The position numbers and the translations under genes were made by a program. The notes beneath the pieces were generated by a model. It was given only the letters and a program-made list of their open reading frames with translations. It did not search any database and was not told the origin of the DNA. Source: Mesostigma viride (lineage: Eukaryota; Streptophyta; Mesostigmatophyceae; Mesostigmatales; Mesostigmataceae). Taken from it: a stretch of DNA of 64,000 nt. The DNA lies in contig RPFO01000002.1 in NCBI GenBank assembly GCA_009746045.1, forward strand, positions 521,744 to 585,743, read 5' to 3'. This document shows, piece after piece, positions 24,101 to 36,100 of this stretch (positions within the stretch are counted from its first letter, which is position 1; each line of letters begins with the position of its first letter).

Positions 24101-27100
24101 GGCTGGCCGTGCGCAATCGCAGTGCAAATGCGCTGGGCCTTTTTGGGCCTGGCCATGCATCCACAGCCGCCGGGCACACGCCTCCCGATGTGGGGGGGCT
24201 CCCGTTTTGCGGCAGGGCGGTCACTTGTGACAACGAGCAAGGTGGAGTGCGGCTTCAAGGGAAAGCCAGGGCGGGGGTGATTGGGCAACGTACTTCATGA
24301 AGGGCCTTGAACGGCGTGCCTCCGGGCATGTCAATTAGTGTCACATGTATGCTTCCACTTATTGTTTTAATGAAGATGCTGGTTTTTGTGGGAGCTACGT
24401 GGGACATGAATCGGGGTTCTTTGAACGGAGTTTCTTCTATACGTGAATGCGGGAACAAGAGGCCGCTGGATGAGCGGCTTATAGGTCGCAGTGTTTACTC
24501 GTAGCTGTTTGGCTAGAGCTTTTGTGATTAGTAGATGCAATATAGTGCATGGTTGAAAAATGAATTAAATAAAATGTGCGTTCCGCGCTTGGGTTGATTA
24601 TACCCGGGCGGAACGGGGCGTGAGGTGCAGTGCCCCTGAAAAGAACAACCTACGCATTATTTAATACTAGCCGTGCAGATTCGGGATATTCTACCCCCGG
24701 TCTGTACGGTTAGCGTCTTACTAGCATCCACTAAACATAAGGGTTTAATGACGTCAGTTAGCTAGGGATAAGGGAGGTTTTGCGACTAAAAGCCGCTCTG
24801 GCTGGTTTTGTCGGCCTCTTTCTTTGCTCCCCACCCACCCACCCTTGTCTTGGTTGCCTCTAGGGCAACGTACTTCATGAAGGGCCTTGAACGGCGTGCC
24901 TCCGGGCATGTCAATTAGTGTCACATGTATGCTTCCACTTATTGTTTTAATGAAGATGCTGGTTTTTGTGGGAGCTACGTGGGACATGAATAGTTCATTA
25001 CTCAATGACCGTATGTCTGCTGCTACGTACTCGTAACCTAGGCCAGTGCTTTCCAATGTGCTACTTTGTACTTACTTAATGCTTTTTAATGCGCTATGTT
25101 GATATGTATTACCTTTTGGTTACCCCTTTTGTGGTATTAGAATCACACCCTGACTCTATTCTTTAACCCTATCGTATAGGTCAGTGCAGGGGCTGTCAAC
25201 TGACCCATGTTTTTCATTTTCTCCGTAATCGCTGTTCTGCGCTTCGATGCTTCCTCATGTCTGGTAAGAACGGGGTGCAGGGTGACCGTTGTAGCTTTAT
25301 CTGTTGCTGATTGGATCGCCCCTTTCTCCCCGCATGACTAATCTTTGCTTTCATGCTGCTATTTCCCCTCAGGTCTGGACCAGCAGCCCTTCCGAGGCCA
25401 TGCACATCTACAACGAGATTTTTGTGCAAGGTACATTGCCTATTCGACTGGCTTACTCTTCCGTACCACCGCTGGTTGACTCATAGTCACATGGCATATC
25501 GCCATGTCTCGCTACTGCACTCATCGATGGTCGTACTCGCAAATGCAAAACATAACAAGTTTTGTTTTTCGCCAAACAAACATGTTTGAGGGAGTGGAAC
25601 ACACACACACACACATTACTCACAGAAACAGACAAACAAACAAACAAACAAACAAACAAACAAACAAACAAACAAACAAACAAACAAACAAACAAACAAA
25701 CAAACAAACAAACAAACAAACAAACAAACAAACAAACAAACAAACAAACAAACAAACAAACAAACAAACAAACAAACAAACAAACAAACAAACAAACAAA
25801 CAAACAAACAAACAAACAAACAAACAAACAAACAAACAAACAAACAAACAAACAAACAAACAAACAAACAAACAAACAAACAAACAAACAAACAAACAAA
25901 CAAACAAACAAACAAACAAACAAACAAACAAACAAACAAACAAACAAACAAACAAACAACTAAGCACACACACACGTGCATGCCAACATAGGAAAAATCA
26001 GAGGATCACCCCTGTTGATGGGAACGGAAGCTCCCACGCGGGACTTGGCAGGCTGTTTACCTCTGTTTACCTCTGATAGCCTTTTCCTTGCATGGGGGAA
26101 GCTGGCCCTGTTGCATGCAGGGCCTCACCTGCCTGTTGATATCTGCATCTACATCATGGTTAGCCAGAGAAAGTGATTCTTGCCTATATAGCTGCCTGTT
26201 GATATCTGCATCTACATCATGGTTAGCCAGAGAAAGTGATTTTTGCCTAAATAGCTATAGATAGAATGAATATGCTAGCGTTCTGACCGTCGGTTGTTGG
26301 TCTGGAATCAGCCTGGTCAATGTCTTGGACGCCTGGCTTTGACTATAGTAGTGGGACATCCAGCTAGATGGATGTCTAGCTTGGACGCCTGGCTTTGACT
26401 ATAGTAGTGGGACATCCAGCTAGATGGATGTCTAGCTTGGACGCCTGGCTTTGACTATAGTAGCGAGACATCCAGCTAGATGGATGTCTAGCTTGGACGC
26501 CTGGCTTTGACTATAGTAGCGGGACATCCAGCTAGATGGATGTCTAGCTTGGACGCCTGGCTTTGACTATAGTAGCGGGACATCCAGCTAGATGGATGTC
26601 TAGCTTGGATGTCATTAACTGACCAAGTGGATGATGTGCTGCGATGGCTCCACCTCAGATGCATACTTGGGCACCTTCCGGCAATTGGAGGGCGACGCGT
26701 TCCTGCGGCCTACCACCAGCGGGGCATTGGTCACCGTACTCGATGTGGGCGCCAACGTGGGACTCTTCTGCTTGCGGCTGCAACAGGCAAGCCCCAGCGT
26801 AAACCTGTAACCTGTGCGGCTTCGCGTGGCAAGAAAGTTAGGCAACCCCTCAACCCTTGGCCCTATACCTTCCAGGTATTGGATTCTGAAGCCTGTAATA
26901 ATATACCCTCCTTGATATACCCTGGTCCCAGCTGACCAGAACGACAGCATTAACTTGATCAGAGTCTTCTTGGCAGCCGAAGGTAAGCCCATGGTCTGGC
27001 AGTGCATGCCTTCCACGCAAGACAGCTGGATAAGAGTGTTGTCAAAGGTGCCTCGTGCTGTGTCATGGAACATGCATGGCGGCAATCCGCATGGGCTAGG

Positions 27101-30100
27101 CCAAAAGTGTGTTACATTAAATTGCAAGGTCTGTTTGCTTTGGCCACTAGCATGCCTGGCAAAGGTTTGCGCCCTTTTCCAGGTCTATCTCGGGCAGGCG
27201 GTCCATAACTGTGGCGAGGACATTGCGGCCTTTCGTGAGTAGTGAGTTTCCATTGGAAGCTTCCATATCCTGAATGTCTTATTCTAGCGAACATCACCGG
27301 GAGCTTCTCAAACCTCCCAGCGGAAATAGACCGAACGCCAAAATGCCTGCTTTGGTAACACCAGTGCTGACATCCTCCTCCTCCCCTCACCCTTCCATGG
27401 TCATCCCCCGATTGTCGGCGCTGACATCATCCTCCTCCCCTCACCCTTCCATGGCCATCCCCCGATCGTCGGCGCTGACATCATCCTCCTCCCCTCACCC
27501 TTCCATGGCCATCCCCCGATTGCCATGAACAGCGTGTCATAAACAGCAGGTCATACACAGCAGTCATGGACATCATGAGCAGCGGTTGGAAAAGTCCCGA
27601 TTTCATCTTCCTATTTTCTAGCCTTGTCTTCCCCTCTCCTGTCATGTTTTTTCCCTGTGCACGTGGCCTAACACCGTGCCCTGCATGGTGGCCTCCTGGT
27701 GGTTCCTGGGCACGTGGACACCAGGCGCACGCAGAGCTCTCGGCCAAAGGAGGGGGCGCACCACCCGTAGAGATGAGGGTGGTCGCGGTGGAAGCACTGC
27801 CTCCAAACGTCACGGTAAATAAATAAATATTATTCACTCGCTAAGCCGCCACTTCCTGCAATACTTGGCCATAGGGACTGCAATATTGGGCCATTGGGAC
27901 TGCAATGCTGGGCCACAGGGACTGCAATACTGGGCCATTGGGACTGCAATACTGGGCCATTGGGACTGCAATACTGGGCCATTGGGACCGCAATACTGGG
28001 CCATTGGGACTGCAACACCGAGCCATTTGGACTGCAATACCAGGCCATAGGGACTGCAATACTGGGCCATTGGGACTGCAATACTGGGCCATAGGAACTG
28101 CAATACGGGGCCATTGGGTGTTTTGGGACTACACTACTGGTCAAAGTGGCTAGACTGGTACACATAATGTCATGATCATGCGCACATCATTGCATGCAAC
28201 ACAGACTTAATCATGAGAGGTCAAAGACGTCGTGGTTTACGCACTTGTGCCACATGAGCTCGTTCAGTCGCATCCTGCTTGAACGGTCTACTTTGCTTGC
28301 TGACTCCCGGAACCTTCTATGCAGTGATTCGATTAAGGTTTTTGTTGCTAGTGGCGCTAGGCCACTTGTGGCGTTTTGAACTACAAAAGCTTCCGTTGAC
28401 TCGGCCAATGTGTGGCTTTAAGCCAATTAAAATTGGGCTTGGCACGGCCACGTGTGGCGGGCTGGCTTTCCAACCATTCATTGGTGCAGCAAAGCCTGCC
28501 AACCAAGTAGAACGGCGGGGTCAGCGCGGCGCGGCGCCGTACTGGCTGAGTATACAGGGCGGGTCTCTGCCTGCCGGCCGCCCGTGTAGATTAATCCTCA
28601 GTTCGACGCATTTCCGGTGAAATGGGTGTTAGTTTATTTCCAGATAACAGTTCGACGCATTTCGCCGCACTTGCTCGTTTGTGTTCGTACTTTTGCGTAC
28701 TTTTTCGTACTTTTTTATATCGTTGTCGCAATGATTCGGTCCCCATTCTCGACGATGGATTCGAAGATACTGTTGTCTCTAAGATACTGCTCCGAAGACG
28801 ATGATTTTGATTGGACAAGACTTTGGTTGATTCTTGTAATTCGATTCTACCTAGCTCACTGCACACTGCACCGATCTAGCTCACTACGGTAGTCACTGCT
28901 CAGTGCCCAGCCTGTCCAGCGGCCAGCGGGCCACTTGGCGCTACTAACATGCACTAAGCGGTATCTAGCGGTATGCACTGTTGCACTTTTCTAAAGGGAG
29001 ATTCGTGGCGGAACGCCGGCCGGAAGTTCGGCTGACACTGCCAATTGTGGCGTAACCTGTACTAGAGTGAACTTCAGGCACGGCCACTCTGTGGCTAAAC
29101 GAAACTAGAAAGTAGAACAGCACGGCCAATTTGTGGCTTCTTGGGGGCCTTGTCAAATAGGGTGGCACCGCCACATTTTACCAAAAAAAGTGCCACACCG
29201 CCACATTTGGCGGCATATCGCCACTAATCGAAACACTGCTTTTATGTTGAGCGTCACTGGACCCCTTGATCAATTCCCAGAGAAAAGTTTTGATGGGGTC
29301 TTGTATTAGAGGATATTAGCAGGCATTCCCTTGAATTGCTGGTCCATGCATGTGCAGAAATTAGCTTTAGTCAAAGCCATGACGAGGGACTGCCTCGCGA
29401 ATCTATAAAACGCCATGATCTGTGAAGTGTTATCTTGTTTACACCCCAACTAGTCCCTGGATCTGACATTCTGCTCCATGCAACCCTAATTGGGCCAGAG
29501 CGTGCCTCGGTCTCCTCTGCTCCTCTTGCCCACTCTCCCGGCTCTTTTTATCCTCCCCCCCCCCCCCCCTCTTCTCCCCCCCCCCCCCCCCCCTTCCCCA
29601 TTCTGGCCGACTCTCCCGACTCATCTGCCGCTTTAATGCCCGAATCTCCAGTCCATTTCTCCTAACATTCACCGGAAAAGTATGCCCTTCTTTGCCCATT
29701 GCCTCCCCCCCCGCGCGCATCCTCGTGTACCCTCTCCCACATCGCCCACAGCTGCTGCGCCGCAACCTGCTCGCCTGGGCGCTCCCCCTGGCAGGGTTCT
29801 CGGTGGCCATCACCCCAGTGGGCGTGTGGCGTGGTAGTAGCCAAGGACAGGTGTCCACCAACACGGACCGTGGCGACCAGGGGCCCCATGCTTCGAGGAC
29901 GATGCCTTCTGCTGGTGCTACTGCGCAAGCACAGACATTGGCAGGCGGCTCTCTGCCTTGCAGTAACGCCGCGGCAGATGCATCAATTGCGGACTCGCTG
30001 CCATTCACGTACTACCCACATATGCCCGGCAATTCCACTGCCTACCCGCTAGAAAAGGTGAGCAAGCCGGGGGCGATCGCTCCATTCATTCACTCGTTCA

Positions 30101-33100
30101 CTCATTCATTCATTCATTCATTCATTCATTCATTCATTCATTCGGTCGGTCGGTCGGTCGGTCGGTCGGTCGGTCGGTCGGTCGGTCGGTCGGTCGGTCG
30201 GTCGGTCGGTCGGTCGGTCGGTCGGTCGGTCGGTCGGTCGGTCGGTCGGTCGGTCGGTCGGTCGGTCGGTCGGTCGGTCGGTCGGTCGGTCGGTCGGTCG
30301 GTCGGTCGGTCGGTCGGTCGGTCGGTCGGTCGGTCGTTCGTTCGTTCGTTCGTTCAGTCGTTCGTTCGTTCGTTCGTTCAGTCGTTCGTTCGTTCGTTCG
30401 TTCGTTCGTTCGTTCGTTCGTTCGTTCGTTCGTTCGTTCGTTCGTTCGTTCGTTCGTTCGTTCGTTCGTTCGTTCGTTCGTTCGTTCGTTCGTTCGTTCG
30501 TTCGTTCATTCATTCGGGCGTTCGTTCGTTCGTTCGTGCGTTCGGTCGGTCAGTCGGTCGGTCGGTCGGTCGGTCGGTCGGTCGGTCGGTCGGTCGGTCG
30601 GTCGGTCGGTCGGTCGGTCGGTCGGTCGGTCGGTCGGTCGGTCGGTCGGTCGGTCGGTCGGTCGGTCGGTCGGTCGGTCGGTCGGTCGGTCGGTTGGTCG
30701 GTCGGTCGGTCGGTCGTTCGTTCCTTCGTTCATTCCTTCATTCATTCATGCGCCTCCGATGGCTCCGGGCCCTTGGCGCCGCGCGCTAGCTTTCCCTCCC
30801 AAGGCAGCATGCCCTCAACTTCCCGATATCTTATCATCATAGTTCCAATTATGCTTACTGCAATAATAATGATGGTCGTAGGCCTATTACCCCTTGCTTC
30901 CTACTTTTTAGACAGTGCTGTGGAGGTGAGCGCATGTCGGTCTATGCTTCTGGGCGAGTCTGCTTGCTTGAAGCTGTCATCTGCCACCCCATCCATGCTC
31001 CGCGGCAAGCATGCATGTCTGTGTGCCTATTACCCCTTGCTTCCCATTTTTTAGATAGTGCTGTGGAGGTGAGCGCCTGTTGGTCTATGCTTCTGGGAGA
31101 GTCTGCTTGCTTGAAGCTGTCATCTGCCACCCCATGCATGCTCCGCGGCAACCGTGCATGTCTGTGTGCATGCTTGTGTGTGCATGCGTGCGTGCGCGGA
31201 TGAGGCAGCTACTATAGCATCGGCCAGTCAGTCTGCCTGGCATGCCTAGTGCCAGGGACTCTGTTCTGAGTATTTGATTAATCAACTAATTAACTAGCAC
31301 ATAGACTGCGTCACGTGGGTACCAATAAAGGAACCCTGTTCTGATGCGTTGCTCCAATACTACTATCTGATATAATCACTCAAGCTGCTTTTCTCTATCA
31401 ATTATCCTCTTGTATAGCGTCCTCGTACAGCCGGGGTCTTGTGTCTTAGACCTCGACTCTCTCCGCAAACCGGGTGTTAGGGTCTAGGATTCAAGGCTGT
31501 CTTTTACTTTGGAAGTTTTGCCTGGCCCCTTGGCACTCACGGTACAGCAATCTTCTCGGCCAGGATGTCCGTTGACTGTCAACCTAACATATTTTAAAGA
31601 GTCGTTGGCCACAATTTTTTCATCAGACACGGACGATGTAGATCGCAATGCCTCAGGTGCCCCCTTTATTGATGAAACGCCAGCTCAAACTAGGGGCTAT
31701 CTGTCTGCTGATATATGTGTGTACATCTGTCTGTTGATATGAGCTTATATATCTGTCTGTTGATATATGTGTGTAAAACTGTCTGTTGATATGAGCTTAT
31801 ATATCTGTCTGTTGATATAAGCGGATGTAGCTGTCTGTTGATATGAGCTTATATATTTGTCTGCGGTGCTTCTGCTAACGTGACGATTTAGTCAAACGTT
31901 GACGCGAACACCGAAAATCCCTCAAAAAATTCAACATTTTAGGGTAAAAAGTCAACACGTTGATGCCATTTTTTGGACAAAAAGTCAACATTTTGACGCG
32001 CATGAACTGGTCAAAAGTCAAGTTGTTGATGAGCACGATTGAGGGGGGGGCAGGGCCAACCCTTACCCTGTACTCTGGGTAAGGGCACGGCATCAATCAT
32101 GGGACAGTAGCAGTAACATTCAATAGATCATATTTGTCCAGAGCTACCTGATATGGACGCTTACAGCACAAGCAACATGAAATATGCTGTGAGCGGGTGG
32201 CCCCATCGATATAATAAGGACGAAATGCTGCATGGAGGGAAAGTCAAATTGTTGACGCGACGCCGGGGCAAAAGTCAATATTTTGTCGGAAGAATCGGGC
32301 TGAAAAGTCAACATTTTGACATTTCCCAAACACCCTTAGCAGAAGCACTGTCTGTCTGTTGACATAAGCTTATATTTGTCAGTTGCTATAAGCATATAGT
32401 CCTATAGGCCTGTTGATATCAGCGTGTTACAATCAGTGTTTCTACTTTCCACGCAACCTTCCTGACCAAGATGCCATCTACTGCGTTGTCTGCCCATGGG
32501 TGTGCTCATGGTTGGAAACAGCTCCAACTCCAGGGCCATCGGCAGCACCCGCACTTCTACCACCAAGCCCGCCAGATAACCTGCCCGATGCGGACAATCT
32601 CTCAGGTACGTTTTCCCAAGTCCCTGTGGTCGCCCGTCCACTCAGATCTTGTCTGGAGACCGCGGCATTAGAAGTGGCGGGTGCATGCGAACGAGAGTCA
32701 GAATGCAGACAGCCAGACACCACCTGGGTGGGGTTGGAAGATCTGGTGGTATCGGTTGCTAGTCAGGCGATCGTAACAATAACAGTAAAACGAGATTACC
32801 ATTTGGTTTCATATATGACTGTGAGGTAGTCAGGGGGCCCTACTGCCTGGTGGGGAGTTGAGGAGCTGATACTTGGAGCTGATACTTGGTTCCCCCATCC
32901 CATCCATGGGTGGGAGCAGTCTGGGCATGGCGCATGCATGCCTACCTGCATGCAAAGTTAACACGCATGCATGCAAAGTTTTCGCGCGTGCATGCATTAA
33001 AAAGTAGTGAAAGGTAGGCTCGTTGAGCACGCGACTGCGTCAGGTGGGTATAAAGAACCTGCAAGACAAGGAACCTTCAACCCCTGTACACAACGAGAAG

Positions 33101-36100
33101 GAGTAGACAACAGGCGTGCGCGGATGATGTGGGTAAGGCCGTTATCCAGCCGCTGCTCCCAAACCAAAAAAAAAAAAAAAAGCTGCTAGTGCCTTTGCGC
33201 CAGGCATCTTTAACTAGATGATTGGCCTGTGCGGCAGCTCCTGCGAGGTGTGCTCACGCACAAACAAGCGCCACGCGTTGTCAGAAGTAGGATTGTGCTT
33301 TTTTGTATTAGGTGCGCGTAATTATCCGCCGATCATGTTGACCTCACCCACGGGGACTTCTCCTTTGCCGCGGTTGATGGTAATCTGCCGTCTCTGGGAT
33401 ATCCTTGTACCCCCTGCTAGGCAAAGCGAATATTTGGCTGTGGACCAGTGGATACAAGCAGTACACCTTACCAGAGCGAATGACTTGGGTAATTGACTTG
33501 GGGGTAATCGACTTTGGCGATCCACTTCGATCACTGACTTTGGGGTTATTGACCTGGAAAATCGGCCTTCTGTGCCCACGTTCCTTTGCAGGTGTTGGAG
33601 GAGTCGAACATTGAGACGGTGGACCTCCTCAAGGTAAGACACGATCTGTGTATTGCGTCTCATCGCGCTCTGTGTATTGCGTCTCTGTGTATTGCGCCTC
33701 ATCGCGATCTGTGTATTGCGCCTCATCGCGATCTGTGTATTGCGCCTCATCGCGATCTGTGTATTGCGTCTCATCGCGATCTGTGTATTGCGTCCTACCA
33801 CTTAGACATATACTGTGTCTTATCACTTAGACATATACTGTGTCTTATCACTTAGACATATACTGTGTCTTATCACTTAGACATATACTGTGTCTTATCA
33901 CTTAGACATATACTGTGTCTTACCACTTAGACATATACTGTGTCTTATCACTTAGACATATACTGTGTCTTATCACTTAGACATATACTGTGTCTTATCA
34001 CTTAGACATATACTGTGTCTTATCACTTAGACATATACTGTGTCTTATCACTTAGACATATACTGTGTCTTTTCACTTAGACATATACTGTGTCTTATCA
34101 CTTAGACATATACTGTGTCTTATCACTTAGACATATACTGTGTCTTATCACTTAGACATATACTGTGTCTTATCACTTAGACATATACTGTGTCTTACCA
34201 CTTAGACATATACTGTGTCTTATCACTTAGACATATACTGTGTCTTATCACTTAGACATATACTGTGTCTTATCACTTAGACATATACTGTGTCTTATCA
34301 CTTAGACATATACTGTGTCTTATCACTTAGACATATACTGTGTCTTATCACTTAGACATATACTGTGTCTTATCACTTAGACATATACTGTGTCTTATCA
34401 CTTAGACATATACTGTGTCTTTTCACTTAGACATATACTGTGTCTTACCACTTAGACATATACTGTGTCTTATCACTTAGACATATACTGTGTCTTATCA
34501 CTTAGACATATACTGTGTCTTATCACTTAGATATATACTGTGTCTTATCACTTAGACATATACTGTGTCTTATCACTTAGACATATACTGTGTCTTACCA
34601 CTTAGACATATACTGTGTCTTATCACTTAGACATCTTCCTCCTTCTCACCTTCACATGTGACAAAATTTCGACTTGCAGTCCCAATGACTGAATTGCAGG
34701 AGTGGCAGCCGCTGTTATAGGAGAACAACGAAAGGACAAAGACATAATGGGGATGTGCACTACTTCCCTTGCCCTCTTCAGAAAGCCCATGCTAGATTGC
34801 TGAACGCGGAATATACACCTACCCTGAACACGGTAGCAGCACGACACATAAACTAGTTGTAGAGTGTTCTGACAGACAGCCATGCAAACTCCACCACCTC
34901 AGCATGTGGCAAATGGATCGCCCTGTCTGATCTGCCCCACGCCCTTTGTGATAGGTAGCCCTACTATCATGGATCGCGCGTTCTCCTCTGCTTGAAGGCC
35001 TTCCCCTCACCACTGAACCAAATATTATTGCCATTATGGTCGCCATTATGGTCACCATTACGATTGCTATCTGGGGGCCCGTCTGGCACCCAGTTTCAGT
35101 GGCACCAAGTTCTTTTCAGCCTTGAGAGTCGAGCAACCCATGGGGTGGCCGCTCATGTACCGGGCCTTGGTCACTTTTTCTCGGAGTGGCCTTGGCATTT
35201 TCGGGTGCGTCATTGGCCACCCTGCAGGTGGACGTGGAGTGTATGGAGCTGGACGCCCTGCAGGGCATCGACGGGCGACACTGGGGCCGCATCCAGCGGG
35301 TATGCGCTTTCCGTTGCGGCCACAAAAGAATGTTTGCCAGGCTTCCGCCCTTTTATGGGCATGTGGATGACTGTGGGTGGTTGTGGGTGATTGCGGGTGA
35401 TTGCGGGTGATTGCGGGTGATTTTGGGTGATTGCGGGTGATTGCGGGTGATTGGGGGTGATTGCGGGTGATTGCGAGTGATTTTGGGTGATTGTGGGTGA
35501 TTGTGGGTGATTGTGGGTGATTGTGGGTGATTGCGGGTGATTGTGGGTGATTTTGGGTGATTGGGGGTGATTGTGGGTGATTGCGGGTGATTGCGGGTGA
35601 TTGTGGGTGATTGGGGGTGATTGCGGGTGATTGCGGGTGATTGTGGGTGATTGCGGGTGATTTTGGGTGATTGTGGGTGATTGGGGGTGATTGCGGGTGA
35701 TTGCGGGTGATTTTGGGTGATTGTGGGTGATTGTGGGTGATTGTGGGTGATTGTGGGTGATTGCGGGTGATTGTGGGTGATTTTGGGTGATTGGGGGTGA
35801 TTGTGGGTGATTGTGGGTGATTGCGGGTGATTGTGGGTGATTGGGGGTGATTGGGGGTGATTGCGGGTGATTGTGGGTGATTGCGGGTGATTTTGGGTGA
35901 TTGTGGGTGATTTTGGGTGATTGTGGGTGATTGTGGGTGATTGTGGGTGATTGTGGGTGATTGCGGGTGATTGTGGGTGATTTTGGGTGATTGGGGGTGA
36001 TTGTGGGTGATTGCGGGTGATTGGGGGTGATTGTGGGTGATTGTGGGTGATTGCGGGTGATTGCGGGTGATTGCGGGTGATTTTGGGTGATTGCGGGTGA

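Noticed and set aside
27182-27233. Possible FkbM exon (VYLGQAVHNCGEDIAAF) between good AG and GT sites
   Set aside because: It would break phase with the exon at 27725, and the family alignment is continuous without it.
29692-30789. 365-residue + strand ORF as one protein
   Set aside because: Only 29752-30057 is coding (FkbM exon 6); the rest reads through GGTC/GTTC microsatellites after a good donor at 30058.
33796-34633. CRISPR-like array
   Set aside because: Contiguous 25-bp repeats without unique spacers, in a eukaryotic intron; it is a satellite.
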